DNA from: Pseudomonas sp. FP198
Lineage (GTDB): Bacteria > Pseudomonadota > Gammaproteobacteria > Pseudomonadales > Pseudomonadaceae
Length of the DNA: 64,000 nt
NCBI RefSeq assembly: GCF_030687895.1
Contig: NZ_CP117452.1
Coordinates: 2,931,501 to 2,995,500, forward strand
Direction of reading: 5' to 3'
A program made the translations under genes and the position numbers. Below are positions 34,929 to 42,566 of the stretch, in pieces (position 1 is the first letter of the stretch; every line of letters starts with the position of its first letter). The notes below the pieces were generated by a model. The model made no database searches, was not told where the DNA came from, and worked only from the letters and a program-made list of their open reading frames with translations.

Positions 34929-37052
34929 ATGCCCCGCCAAAGCGACCTGCGTTTCACCTTTATGCCCTTGAAGGGCGACCTGTTCGAAGTGGTCTCGTTC
35001 ACCCTCGAAGAAGGCCTCTCCCAGCCCTTCAAACTCGGTCTGGAACTGGCCAGCCACAACGCAGCCATCGACTTCAATCGGGTGCTCGATCTGGCGGGGC
35101 TGTTCACGATCTGGCGCGGCGAAACTCCGGTGCGTTACGTCCACGGCCTGGTCAGCTCGTTCACCCAGGGCGACACCGGCTTTCGTCGCACCCGCTACAC
35201 CGCCGTGGTCGAACCGACCTTTTCGCGGTTTGGGCTGCGCTCCAACTGGCGTATCTTCCAGGGCCAGACCGTGCCCGACATCATCACCGGCGTGCTCGCC
35301 GAGCAAAAGCTGACCGACATCCGCACTGAAATCTGCTTCGAGCACCAACCCCGCGAATACTGCGTCCAGGCCGGCGAAACCGACCTCGATTTCATCGCCC
35401 GCCTCGCCGCCGAAGAAGGCCTGCTCTATACCTTCGAACACGGCGCCGACGGCCACACCCTCATCCTTACCGACCGCGTCGGCGGCCTCGGCACCATCGG
35501 CACCCACACCGATTGCCCGGTGATCTACCAGCCGATGGCCGGCGGCGATTTCATGGAACCGGCACTGAACCGCTTCCACTACACCGAACAGGTACGCACT
35601 GCCGTGCAAGTGCAGCGCGACTACACCTTCACCCACCCGCGCTACAACCAGCAGCACACCGCCACCGGCGACCTGGACCTGAACAACCAACACAAGGACT
35701 ACGAACGCTACGACTATCCCGGCCGCTACAAACGCGACATCGCCGGCAAGCCCTTCACCAAAACCCGCCTCGCCGCCCTGCGCAACGACGCCAAGCTGGC
35801 CCATGTGGAAGGTGACGATGAACGCCTGCAACCGGGATTGGCCTTCGACCTCAACGATCATCCCCGTGAGGACTTCAATGATCGCTGGCGCACCATTGCC
35901 ATCAAGCATGAAGGCAAACAGCACACCAGCTTGCAGGACGAATCGTTTGGTAGCGGCCTCGGTACCTCTTACACCATGAAGGCCACAGCCATCCGCTGGA
36001 CCTCGGATTGGAAAGCGCCGTTGCGTGATAAACCCTGCATCGACGGCCCGCAGATCGCCACGGTGGTTGGCCCGCCAGGGGAAGAGATTTATTGCGATGA
36101 ATGGGGACGGGTGAAAGTGCAGTTCCCATGGGATCGCTCGGACAAAAATAACGACCACAGCTCCTGCTGGATCCGCGTCACCCAGGGCTGGGCCGGAGCG
36201 ACCTGGGGCGCCATGGCGATTCCCCGAGTCGGTCAGGAACTGATCATCAGCTATCTCGACGGCGACCCGGATCAGCCAATTGCCACCGGCCGTGCCTACC
36301 GCGAGACCAACCTGCCGCCGTATGAACTGCCGAAACACAAAACCCGCATGACAATCAAAAGCCGCACGCACAAAGGGGCAGGTTTCAACGAGCTGCGCTT
36401 TGAGGATGAGTTGGGGCAGCAGGAGGTATTTATTCATGCGGAGAGGGACAAGAATGTTCATGTCAAGCATGACAACACGATATTTGTGGGTAATGACCGC
36501 AGTGAGAAAGTCGGGCATGACGAGCGGATAGAGGTGGGCCACAACCGCGAGGAACAGGTAGGCAATGACGAACGGATAAGCATCCGCCAGGACCAATATC
36601 ACAGTGTGGGTCGAGATCAAATGCAGAGCTTCGGACGTGACCACCAGATCACCATTGGCAAAGACCGGATCGAAACCATAGGCAATGATCGCCATGACAC
36701 GATAGCAGTCAATCATCGTATGGATATCGGTGGGAACGCCGAACAGCTCGTACAGGGTTTTCAGCAAGTTTCTGTAGGAAAAGGTATAGGAACCAAAACT
36801 ACAATCTATCAATTACAAGCAAGCGACAGCCTCGTTCTACAAGGCCCGGGTGGGAGCATTACTCTGGATGCCAACGGCATCACCTTCAGCGGAATTGCCA
36901 TCTATCTGAAGGGCCCGGTACGACAAATCGCTAATGGCACAGGACATTCTTTAGCCCTCAGTGGTGTTCCTGCGAGTGGTGAACCGATCTGTATAGGTTG
37001 CTGGCTTAAAGCTGCTCGTGAGCACAAAGCTCTCGTGAAGGTGGACGCATGA
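34929..37052 (+). CDS. vgrG: Type VI spike protein VgrG
   Basis: 707-residue VgrG (TssI). The gp27-like part (LRFTFMPLKGDLFEVVSFTLEEGLSQPFKLGLELAS) leads into the gp5-like OB region (GPQIATVVGPPGEEIYCDEWGRVKVQFPWDR and the VGQELIISYLDGDPDQPIATGRAYRE signature). A repetitive needle follows from about residue 520 (VGHDERIEVGHNREEQVGND pattern). The C-terminal 80 residues after the needle have a cysteine-containing tail. From about 36360 the base composition becomes distinctly A+T-richer (26 of 60 G+C at 36421-36480), which suggests that the cargo-specific end was exchanged. It ends in an ATGA overlap with the adaptor gene. Confidence 0.96.
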   Translation: MPRQSDLRFTFMPLKGDLFEVVSFTLEEGLSQPFKLGLELASHNAAIDFNRVLDLAGLFTIWRGETPVRYVHGLVSSFTQGDTGFRRTRYTAVVEPTFSRFGLRSNWRIFQGQTVPDIITGVLAEQKLTDIRTEICFEHQPREYCVQAGETDLDFIARLAAEEGLLYTFEHGADGHTLILTDRVGGLGTIGTHTDCPVIYQPMAGGDFMEPALNRFHYTEQVRTAVQVQRDYTFTHPRYNQQHTATGDLDLNNQHKDYERYDYPGRYKRDIAGKPFTKTRLAALRNDAKLAHVEGDDERLQPGLAFDLNDHPREDFNDRWRTIAIKHEGKQHTSLQDESFGSGLGTSYTMKATAIRWTSDWKAPLRDKPCIDGPQIATVVGPPGEEIYCDEWGRVKVQFPWDRSDKNNDHSSCWIRVTQGWAGATWGAMAIPRVGQELIISYLDGDPDQPIATGRAYRETNLPPYELPKHKTRMTIKSRTHKGAGFNELRFEDELGQQEVFIHAERDKNVHVKHDNTIFVGNDRSEKVGHDERIEVGHNREEQVGNDERISIRQDQYHSVGRDQMQSFGRDHQITIGKDRIETIGNDRHDTIAVNHRMDIGGNAEQLVQGFQQVSVGKGIGTKTTIYQLQASDSLVLQGPGGSITLDANGITFSGIAIYLKGPVRQIANGTGHSLALSGVPASGEPICIGCWLKAAREHKALVKVDA

Positions 37053-37936
37053 TCCCTTACGAGCTTCTTACGGCTTTGACAAATGAACTCTACGGGCATG
37101 GCGCCTCAAGCCCCCGATACCTTGTCGCCTTAATTGATATGGCGACATTGCCTGAGGAGACACAGCAAAAACTAATAGAGAACTTGGGAGATCTGCTGGC
37201 CCCACTTTTCCTCGCCCCTGGTCTGGAGAAACTCAGGCCTTTGGGACCTCATCTGGCGGTCTCATACGAGGCCACACACAAGGGAAACAGCGCCTTACTA
37301 GACAGGCTTTCGCCTTATGGCAGCAATGAAATCGTTGCATGGATTACTAGCACTTTGAGCCCTGATGCCCTGGTTCAACATTTGAGTCAGGCCACATTTG
37401 TCGACACAGAAACCGGTGAGCGTCACTTGCTCTGTTACTACGACAGCTTGGTCACGCCCAAACTGGTGCGTCATGCACCAAAACCGTGGAGAGACTGGTT
37501 GCTCGCCCCTATTGTCTCCTGGTGGTATCGGGGAGCTACCCCACAATACGAGCAATGGCACCGCGTTCGCGGACAAGCCCAGCCAAGCCCTGCGCAGCCC
37601 TCTCCGGAGTTAGTGATAACCACAGAGTTATGGCATGCGCTGGCAAGCGACCCTCTTCCTCATCGCCTACTAGACACTCTTGAAAAAACATCACCAGGCG
37701 TCTTCAGTACCCCATGCCATGGAGTACGCCTAGCGCTCATTGAGTCGCTGCTGAACAAAGGGAAAAGCTTGGGATTGATTGACCATCACAACCTGATCGA
37801 CTTCGTATTCCTCAACCTTCAAAACACCTCTGAACAACTGGAAAACAGTGCTAACTGGCATGTAGCAGTGCAGCTTAGCGCCAAAGGCAAAGGACGCCTG
37901 AGTCAGCTGTACCTCCAAGGAGAAAAACGACCATGA
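37049..37936 (+). CDS. DUF4123 adaptor/chaperone for the type VI effector
   Basis: 295-residue protein with a DUF4123 (Tap/Tec) N-terminal half. PRYLVALIDMA, LFLAPGLEKLRPLGPHLAVSYEA and FVDTETGERHLLCYYDSLVTPKLV correspond to the family core. These adaptors load a particular effector onto the tip of its VgrG. The gene overlaps vgrG and the effector gene by ATGA at each end, so it is locked between spike and cargo. Its composition is A+T-richer than the core T6SS genes, as for the vgrG 3' end. The domain call is from motif resemblance and is fairly sure. Confidence 0.83.
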   Translation: MIPYELLTALTNELYGHGASSPRYLVALIDMATLPEETQQKLIENLGDLLAPLFLAPGLEKLRPLGPHLAVSYEATHKGNSALLDRLSPYGSNEIVAWITSTLSPDALVQHLSQATFVDTETGERHLLCYYDSLVTPKLVRHAPKPWRDWLLAPIVSWWYRGATPQYEQWHRVRGQAQPSPAQPSPELVITTELWHALASDPLPHRLLDTLEKTSPGVFSTPCHGVRLALIESLLNKGKSLGLIDHHNLIDFVFLNLQNTSEQLENSANWHVAVQLSAKGKGRLSQLYLQGEKRP

Positions 37937-40467
37937 CGGACACAACCGACCTATTAAGCTTCATTTCCCGACAGACCCACAGCACTGAGGGCAACAGCCC
38001 TTGCGTCAGTTGTAAAAGAACCGTATCCATACTGCCCCTGCGCTATGCGGTGGTGGGGGACAGCCAGGCAGAAGCGGCCCAGACGTCTGCCTCCATACCT
38101 GCGAGCTCTTTCAAAGTCGCGTTTCTCCCTTCGCTTACTACCGCACGCTACGTCGTACGCGCTCTGCGCGATGGCTATCTCTACGTGTTCATTGACCGTA
38201 CCGAAACGGGCTGGGTATGCGAGGGCGCCTATCAAACCTACAGCAGCGGCTTGTGCAAGGCCATATGGCCTGCCACCCCGGACGACCTGGGGCTGGGCGG
38301 CCTGCCGGACTTCGGCGATCGGGTCATCCAGGTCAGCGATCCTGAAGACGTCAACGAAGCCCGGCTGCTGTTCACCCCGGACCTGCTGACGCCGCGCCTG
38401 CTCGCCGAGATCCGCACGCAACCGCGGCTGCGCAACACCCTGCGCAAGGTCGATATCCGCCAACTGATCCAAAGCTGCAGCCACACCGCACACATCATCG
38501 AGGCGCAGGCGCTGGACAGTAGCGTCGCCGACCTGCTCGGGCCGACCTCCCCGCCCTTGATGGCGCACCTTGGCGAGCAACTGTTTGCGCCCCCGGCCGG
38601 CTACTCGACCCTGGCGGGTGTGACCACCCGGCTTGGCGCAACGGCGACCCAGGCGCAGGGTTTTGCCGTGGTGCTGGACGACCCGATCGGCATCACCCAG
38701 GAGCTCAACGCCTGGCGCAATCAGAGCGTGGAGACGCTCGAAACCTTCATGCGTAAAACCGACGGCGAAGGCATCGACAACCAGCGCAAACACACCGTCG
38801 CCTTCGGCCTCGAAAACCTCAAGCTCACCCTCGCCGAACAAGCCGAGCAGCGCTACGTCAACCACGCCAACTCGCTTGGCGTGAGGTACACCGACCGCGA
38901 GTACGCCAGCAGCAACGTCCACATGGTCACGGCGTCGATGGGCAGCTACCGCAGCTTCCGCAACCCCGCCGACCAACAGCGCCAGGAGCGGCACGATATC
39001 GAGCTCGCGCGCCAGGACAGCTGGGCGAAACGCTACGCGCCATCGGTCGACGAAGCGCGGCTGCAGGCCTTCATGGCAGAGTTTGATGCGGCCGTCGCCC
39101 AAGCCGATGCGATCAAGGATCAGCGCGCCGCCGATCATTTGCAGTGGCTCGACAGCACCGCGTTGCTCGAGGCTTTTGCCTATTACGATGCCAAAGACAG
39201 CGGCAACGGCCTGGCGTTCGAAGCACAACTGGGCGTGGCCGTTGCCGGCATGAACAGTACCGCCTTGGGCGAGGCGCAAATCGACAGCTGGAGCGCCCTC
39301 GACGGCACGACCGCGAACAACTGGTTTTGGCGCGGGCTTGCCCAGAATCAGACCCAGGCCATCGAACAGATCAATCAGTTGCTCGCCCAACGCTCGCAAC
39401 TGCCGACCCTGGACGGAGCTCAGCTACAAGCCTTGAGCAAGTCACTTGTCGATATCTACGCCAAAGCCCACGCGCTGGTCGGCGAGGTCAGCCTCAATAC
39501 GCCGCCCTCTGCCATCCGACTCAGCGGCGCGGTGCTGCTGACCAACACCTTCGGTACCCGCCTGCTGCAAAGCAGCGCGGCGTCCAGGCTGGACGGCCCG
39601 CTCAACACCGCGCTGGCCCTGGTGTTCAAGGCGAGGCTGGGCCATTTGGGAGAGCAACTGCATTTCGAAAGCACGACCATGCCGCTCAGCCAGGGGGGCA
39701 AGGCGAAAATAGGCCTGGCCGCCCACAAGAGCTTCGGCGACTCGCTGGCCGCGGGCGCCGCCGGGCCCATGCTGGAAGTGCGCCTGGGCAGCACCCTGGC
39801 CTTGCTGGAGGTCTGGAACCTGAAGCTGAAGGCAGAAAAGGCGGACAAAGGCACGCGCGAGTACATCGAGCTGACGGCTGCCATGCTCGCGGTGTCGGCG
39901 GTCGGGCTGGAGTTGGGGGCGGTGGCGGTGGGGTTGGCCGAGCGAAGTCATAACACGGCGATTCGCCAGGCCGGCCGGGTGATGGGGAGTCAGTTGAAGT
40001 TGATGGCGGGGGTGTTGGCGGGGGGAGCGGCATTTGCGGGTACGCTTTTTGATCTGAATGATGCTAACGATGCACATGACCGAGGAAATTATTCGCTAGG
40101 AGCTGCATACGTGCTACGCGCCACAGCTCAAGCCGGAGCCGCGCTCTTTTCAACAGCCATAGGCCTGGCAGCAGCAGGCCCGTATTTAGAACGGCTAATG
40201 CAGATACATGGACGAAATCGTTTATTGGTATATGCCTATCAAACATCCACACAACTCGCATTAAAAATGGCTTTTATGCTGCGTTGGTGCATACGAATCA
40301 ACCTGGTGATTTTCGCAACTTCCGTCGCGTTAGAAATGCTGCTCCCCAATGAGCTTCAGAATTACTTGAACCATAGTACTTTCCGAAAAGATCGAGGTAA
40401 TGGGACCCCAGAATCCTTAAAGCAAGAGCTAAAAAATCTTCACAAAGCTATCGAGGCGACCCTCTAA
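37933..40467 (+). CDS. VasX/BTH_I2691-like type VI effector, predicted pore-forming
   Basis: 844-residue effector. The N-terminal VasX-type domain starts at CVSCKRTVSILPLRYAVVG (residues about 24-42) and continues with YVVRALRDGYLYVFIDRT. The middle is long, helical and G+C-rich. From about residue 650 there are several membrane-compatible segments (LAVSAVGLELGAVAVGLAE, KLMAGVLAGGAAFAGTLF, AGAALFSTAIGLAAAGP, INLVIFATSVALEMLLP), which suggests colicin-like insertion into the target inner membrane. DUF4123 adaptor and VgrG lie upstream. The stop overlaps the start of a membrane protein gene (TAATG), the usual effector-immunity pairing. The VasX-family call is by motif; pore formation is inferred. 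Confidence 0.83.
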   Translation: MTDTTDLLSFISRQTHSTEGNSPCVSCKRTVSILPLRYAVVGDSQAEAAQTSASIPASSFKVAFLPSLTTARYVVRALRDGYLYVFIDRTETGWVCEGAYQTYSSGLCKAIWPATPDDLGLGGLPDFGDRVIQVSDPEDVNEARLLFTPDLLTPRLLAEIRTQPRLRNTLRKVDIRQLIQSCSHTAHIIEAQALDSSVADLLGPTSPPLMAHLGEQLFAPPAGYSTLAGVTTRLGATATQAQGFAVVLDDPIGITQELNAWRNQSVETLETFMRKTDGEGIDNQRKHTVAFGLENLKLTLAEQAEQRYVNHANSLGVRYTDREYASSNVHMVTASMGSYRSFRNPADQQRQERHDIELARQDSWAKRYAPSVDEARLQAFMAEFDAAVAQADAIKDQRAADHLQWLDSTALLEAFAYYDAKDSGNGLAFEAQLGVAVAGMNSTALGEAQIDSWSALDGTTANNWFWRGLAQNQTQAIEQINQLLAQRSQLPTLDGAQLQALSKSLVDIYAKAHALVGEVSLNTPPSAIRLSGAVLLTNTFGTRLLQSSAASRLDGPLNTALALVFKARLGHLGEQLHFESTTMPLSQGGKAKIGLAAHKSFGDSLAAGAAGPMLEVRLGSTLALLEVWNLKLKAEKADKGTREYIELTAAMLAVSAVGLELGAVAVGLAERSHNTAIRQAGRVMGSQLKLMAGVLAGGAAFAGTLFDLNDANDAHDRGNYSLGAAYVLRATAQAGAALFSTAIGLAAAGPYLERLMQIHGRNRLLVYAYQTSTQLALKMAFMLRWCIRINLVIFATSVALEMLLPNELQNYLNHSTFRKDRGNGTPESLKQELKNLHKAIEATL

Positions 40468-41456
40468 TGTATTTTTTGGAATGGCTTATGTACGATGGCC
40501 GTGCAACAACTGACTACGAAGCTCTGGCAAAGGAGGCTGACAGACAAATCAAAGAGGAAATAAAACTGCCTCCTATTCGTGTAACGCAGAAGATTTCGAC
40601 ATCGATCACGGATAATGAGTCACTCTATACCTACAACTCAGAATATATCGACGTGCGTACTCCAAACGATGAGAAGCGTGGACTTATCACTTTTTTGGTC
40701 GGTGGCTGTGGCGCTGCCTTGCTGTGGATGCTAGGCATGACACTATATTATGCAGTTAGAGATTACTCGGCAGGATACAAAGGCGATCATATCCCACTGG
40801 ATGTAATAGACTGCATATTGTTGGGGACAATTCCATTCATACCCTTAACTGCTCTCTACTTATACGCAAAGTACGTCTTCCGCTACCTGCGACTTGAAAT
40901 TTTCACCGCCCGACGCCTGATCGTCCGCTTCAACCGCGTCACCCGCAAGATCTACCTGCTTCGCCCCAAACACCTGGGAGGCATCGTCGCCTTGGATTGG
41001 GACACCGCCGAAGTCTGTATCAACCCGAAGATGTCCGAACTGGACGGCACCGGTGGTTTCGTCATGCTGGGATGGGACAAGGAAAGCCACTCCGTCCGTG
41101 ACGCCGACGGCCATCTCAAGGACGACTTCGAAATCACCTTCGTGGGCAAGCCAACCCGTAACGCCTCCGAACTCTTGGCGTTCTGGGAATACATTCGGCG
41201 CTACATGGAAGATGGTCCGGAAGCGGCGCCAAAACCCAAAAAACTCATCGGCAAATTTCCCTGGCCGTGGCGCTCTTTCATGGCCGTGTGGCAACTGGAC
41301 AGCCGGTTCGTGAAAATCCCTCAGCTATGGATCTTCCTGCCGATCTATGGCCTGTTACTGCCGTTGATCCTCGTGCATGCCTGTGGCCATTGGGTGTCCC
41401 TGCTGCTGTGTTACGAGCCAAGGTTTCCTCGTTCCATTGAGGATGCAGGCCGCTGA
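40467..41456 (+). CDS. DUF6708-like membrane protein, putative immunity protein
   Basis: 329-residue membrane protein that I place in the DUF6708 family, from ARRLIVRFNRVTRKIYLLRP, GGIVALDWDTAEVCI and FVGKPTRNASELLAFWEYIRRYMEDGPE. Two spans lie near residues 75-95 and 110-135 (VGGCGAALLWMLGMTLYYAV and ILLGTIPFIPLTALYLYAKYV), and a hydrophobic C-terminal stretch (LWIFLPIYGLLLPLILVHACGHWVSLLLCY). It starts within the effector stop codon. An immunity protein against a pore-forming toxin would be expected in the inner membrane, which fits. Its first 400 bases are A+T-rich and the rest G+C-rich. Confidence 0.7.
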   Translation: MYFLEWLMYDGRATTDYEALAKEADRQIKEEIKLPPIRVTQKISTSITDNESLYTYNSEYIDVRTPNDEKRGLITFLVGGCGAALLWMLGMTLYYAVRDYSAGYKGDHIPLDVIDCILLGTIPFIPLTALYLYAKYVFRYLRLEIFTARRLIVRFNRVTRKIYLLRPKHLGGIVALDWDTAEVCINPKMSELDGTGGFVMLGWDKESHSVRDADGHLKDDFEITFVGKPTRNASELLAFWEYIRRYMEDGPEAAPKPKKLIGKFPWPWRSFMAVWQLDSRFVKIPQLWIFLPIYGLLLPLILVHACGHWVSLLLCYEPRFPRSIEDAGR

Positions 41457-41506
41457 TCCCATGAAATCCGATTCAGCTGATTACTGGAGTTTCAGTAACC
41501 CCACCC

Positions 41507-41631
41507 TCCGACTCAGCGGCGCGGTGCTGCTGACCAACACCTTCTGCACCCGCCTGCTGCAAAGCAGCGCGGCGTCCAGGCTCGATGGCCCGCTCAATAC
41601 CGCGCTGGCCGTGGTGTTCAAGGCGAGGCTG
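41507..41631 (+). pseudogene. Fragment of a second effector gene
   Basis: 125 bases that match the effector gene at 39515-39639 without gaps and with 6 mismatches. The frame is kept over the fragment (LRLSGAVLLTNTFCTRLLQS and onward) but it has neither the start nor the end of the gene. It lies 51 bases after the putative immunity gene and 14 bases before the right direct repeat. It is debris of a related effector-immunity unit. The rest of the 290-base gap 41457-41746 holds only the direct repeat. Confidence 0.9.
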
Positions 41632-41644
41632 CCCCTCCCGTATA

Positions 41645-41699
41645 GAAATTCGTCTCGATCCTGCTGGAGCAGTGGCCACAGTAGAGCGCTCTTTGTACC
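41645..41699 (+). repeat. Right direct repeat bounding the type VI secretion island
   Basis: Matches 19146-19200 at 53 of 55 positions, in the same orientation. It encodes the tail KFVSILLEQWPQ-stop of the LysR protein but is detached from the rest of that gene. DNA to the right resumes with an unrelated metabolic gene. Confidence 0.9.
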
Positions 41700-41746
41700 C
41701 GTAAACAGATGCCATACTGACCGACCACCACTCTTGGAAGACTGCC

Positions 41747-42541
41747 ATGCCAAACGCAATCGGACACCACCCTGTAGCGCTCATCAGCGGCGCTGGCAGC
41801 GATGCGGGCATCGGCATGGCGATTGCCCGCAGGCTCGGTGCCGCCGGCGCCAGGCTGATCGTTACCGCCAGCAGCGCGCGCATCGAAGAACGCATCGAAG
41901 CGCTGCGCGCCGAAGGGTTTGAAGTCGCGGGGCAGCCCCTCGACCTCACCGATGAAAACCAGGTGCGCGAGTTTGGGTCGTGGGCAGAGTCCGTCTGGGG
42001 CCGGATCGACATCCTGGTGAACAACGCGGGCATGGTCATGCAAGGCAGCCCGGAGGCTTTCTCCGAGGTGGCGACCATGGACCTGGCGCTGTGGAACCTG
42101 TCGCTGACGCGGAATGTAACCACGGCGTTCCTGCTGACCCGTGCCGTGTTGCCCGGTATGCAGTCGCGCAATTACGGACGCATCGTCAATATCAGTTCCA
42201 CCACCGGCACGCGGTGCAGCAATCCTGGCGAGGCGGCCTACAGCGCCGCGAAGGCCGCCATGGTGGGCATGAGCATGGGCCTGGCGCTGGAAGTGGCCCG
42301 GCAGGGAATCACGGTGAACTGCGTCGCACCCGGCTGGATCGCCACCGGCTCGACCACCGCCGAGGAAGCCAATGCCGCGCGCTACACCCCGATGCGCCGG
42401 GCCGGGCGCCCGGAGGAAGTCGCCGCGCTGGTCGCCTTCCTCGCCTCTGGTGAGGCGAGCTACATCACCGGGGAAGTGATGGTGGTGGACGGCGGCAACT
42501 GCCTGGTCGAGAACAAGGCGCCGGACCGGTCATTCGACTGA
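41747..42541 (+). CDS. SDR-family NAD(P)-dependent oxidoreductase
   Basis: 264-residue classical short-chain dehydrogenase. The cofactor loop is ISGAGSDAGIGMAIARRLG, longer and looser than the common TGxxxGIG. NNAG is at about 93-96 and the catalytic YSAAK at about 166-170 is preceded by NISSTTGTR. The C-terminal half carries VNCVAPGWIATG. It resembles 3-oxoacyl-ACP reductase-like enzymes, but its substrate is not evident. It lies immediately to the right of the type VI island, and before insertion it was probably the neighbour of the LysR gene at 18295. It converges on the DctA-like gene. Confidence 0.9.
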   Translation: MPNAIGHHPVALISGAGSDAGIGMAIARRLGAAGARLIVTASSARIEERIEALRAEGFEVAGQPLDLTDENQVREFGSWAESVWGRIDILVNNAGMVMQGSPEAFSEVATMDLALWNLSLTRNVTTAFLLTRAVLPGMQSRNYGRIVNISSTTGTRCSNPGEAAYSAAKAAMVGMSMGLALEVARQGITVNCVAPGWIATGSTTAEEANAARYTPMRRAGRPEEVAALVAFLASGEASYITGEVMVVDGGNCLVENKAPDRSFD

Positions 42542-42566
42542 CAAATCGCATGACCGGTCGCCGTCG

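Noticed and set aside
34905-36812. 635-codon open frame opposite vgrG
   Set aside because: The same kind of antisense frame, and vgrG carries complete family motifs on the other strand.
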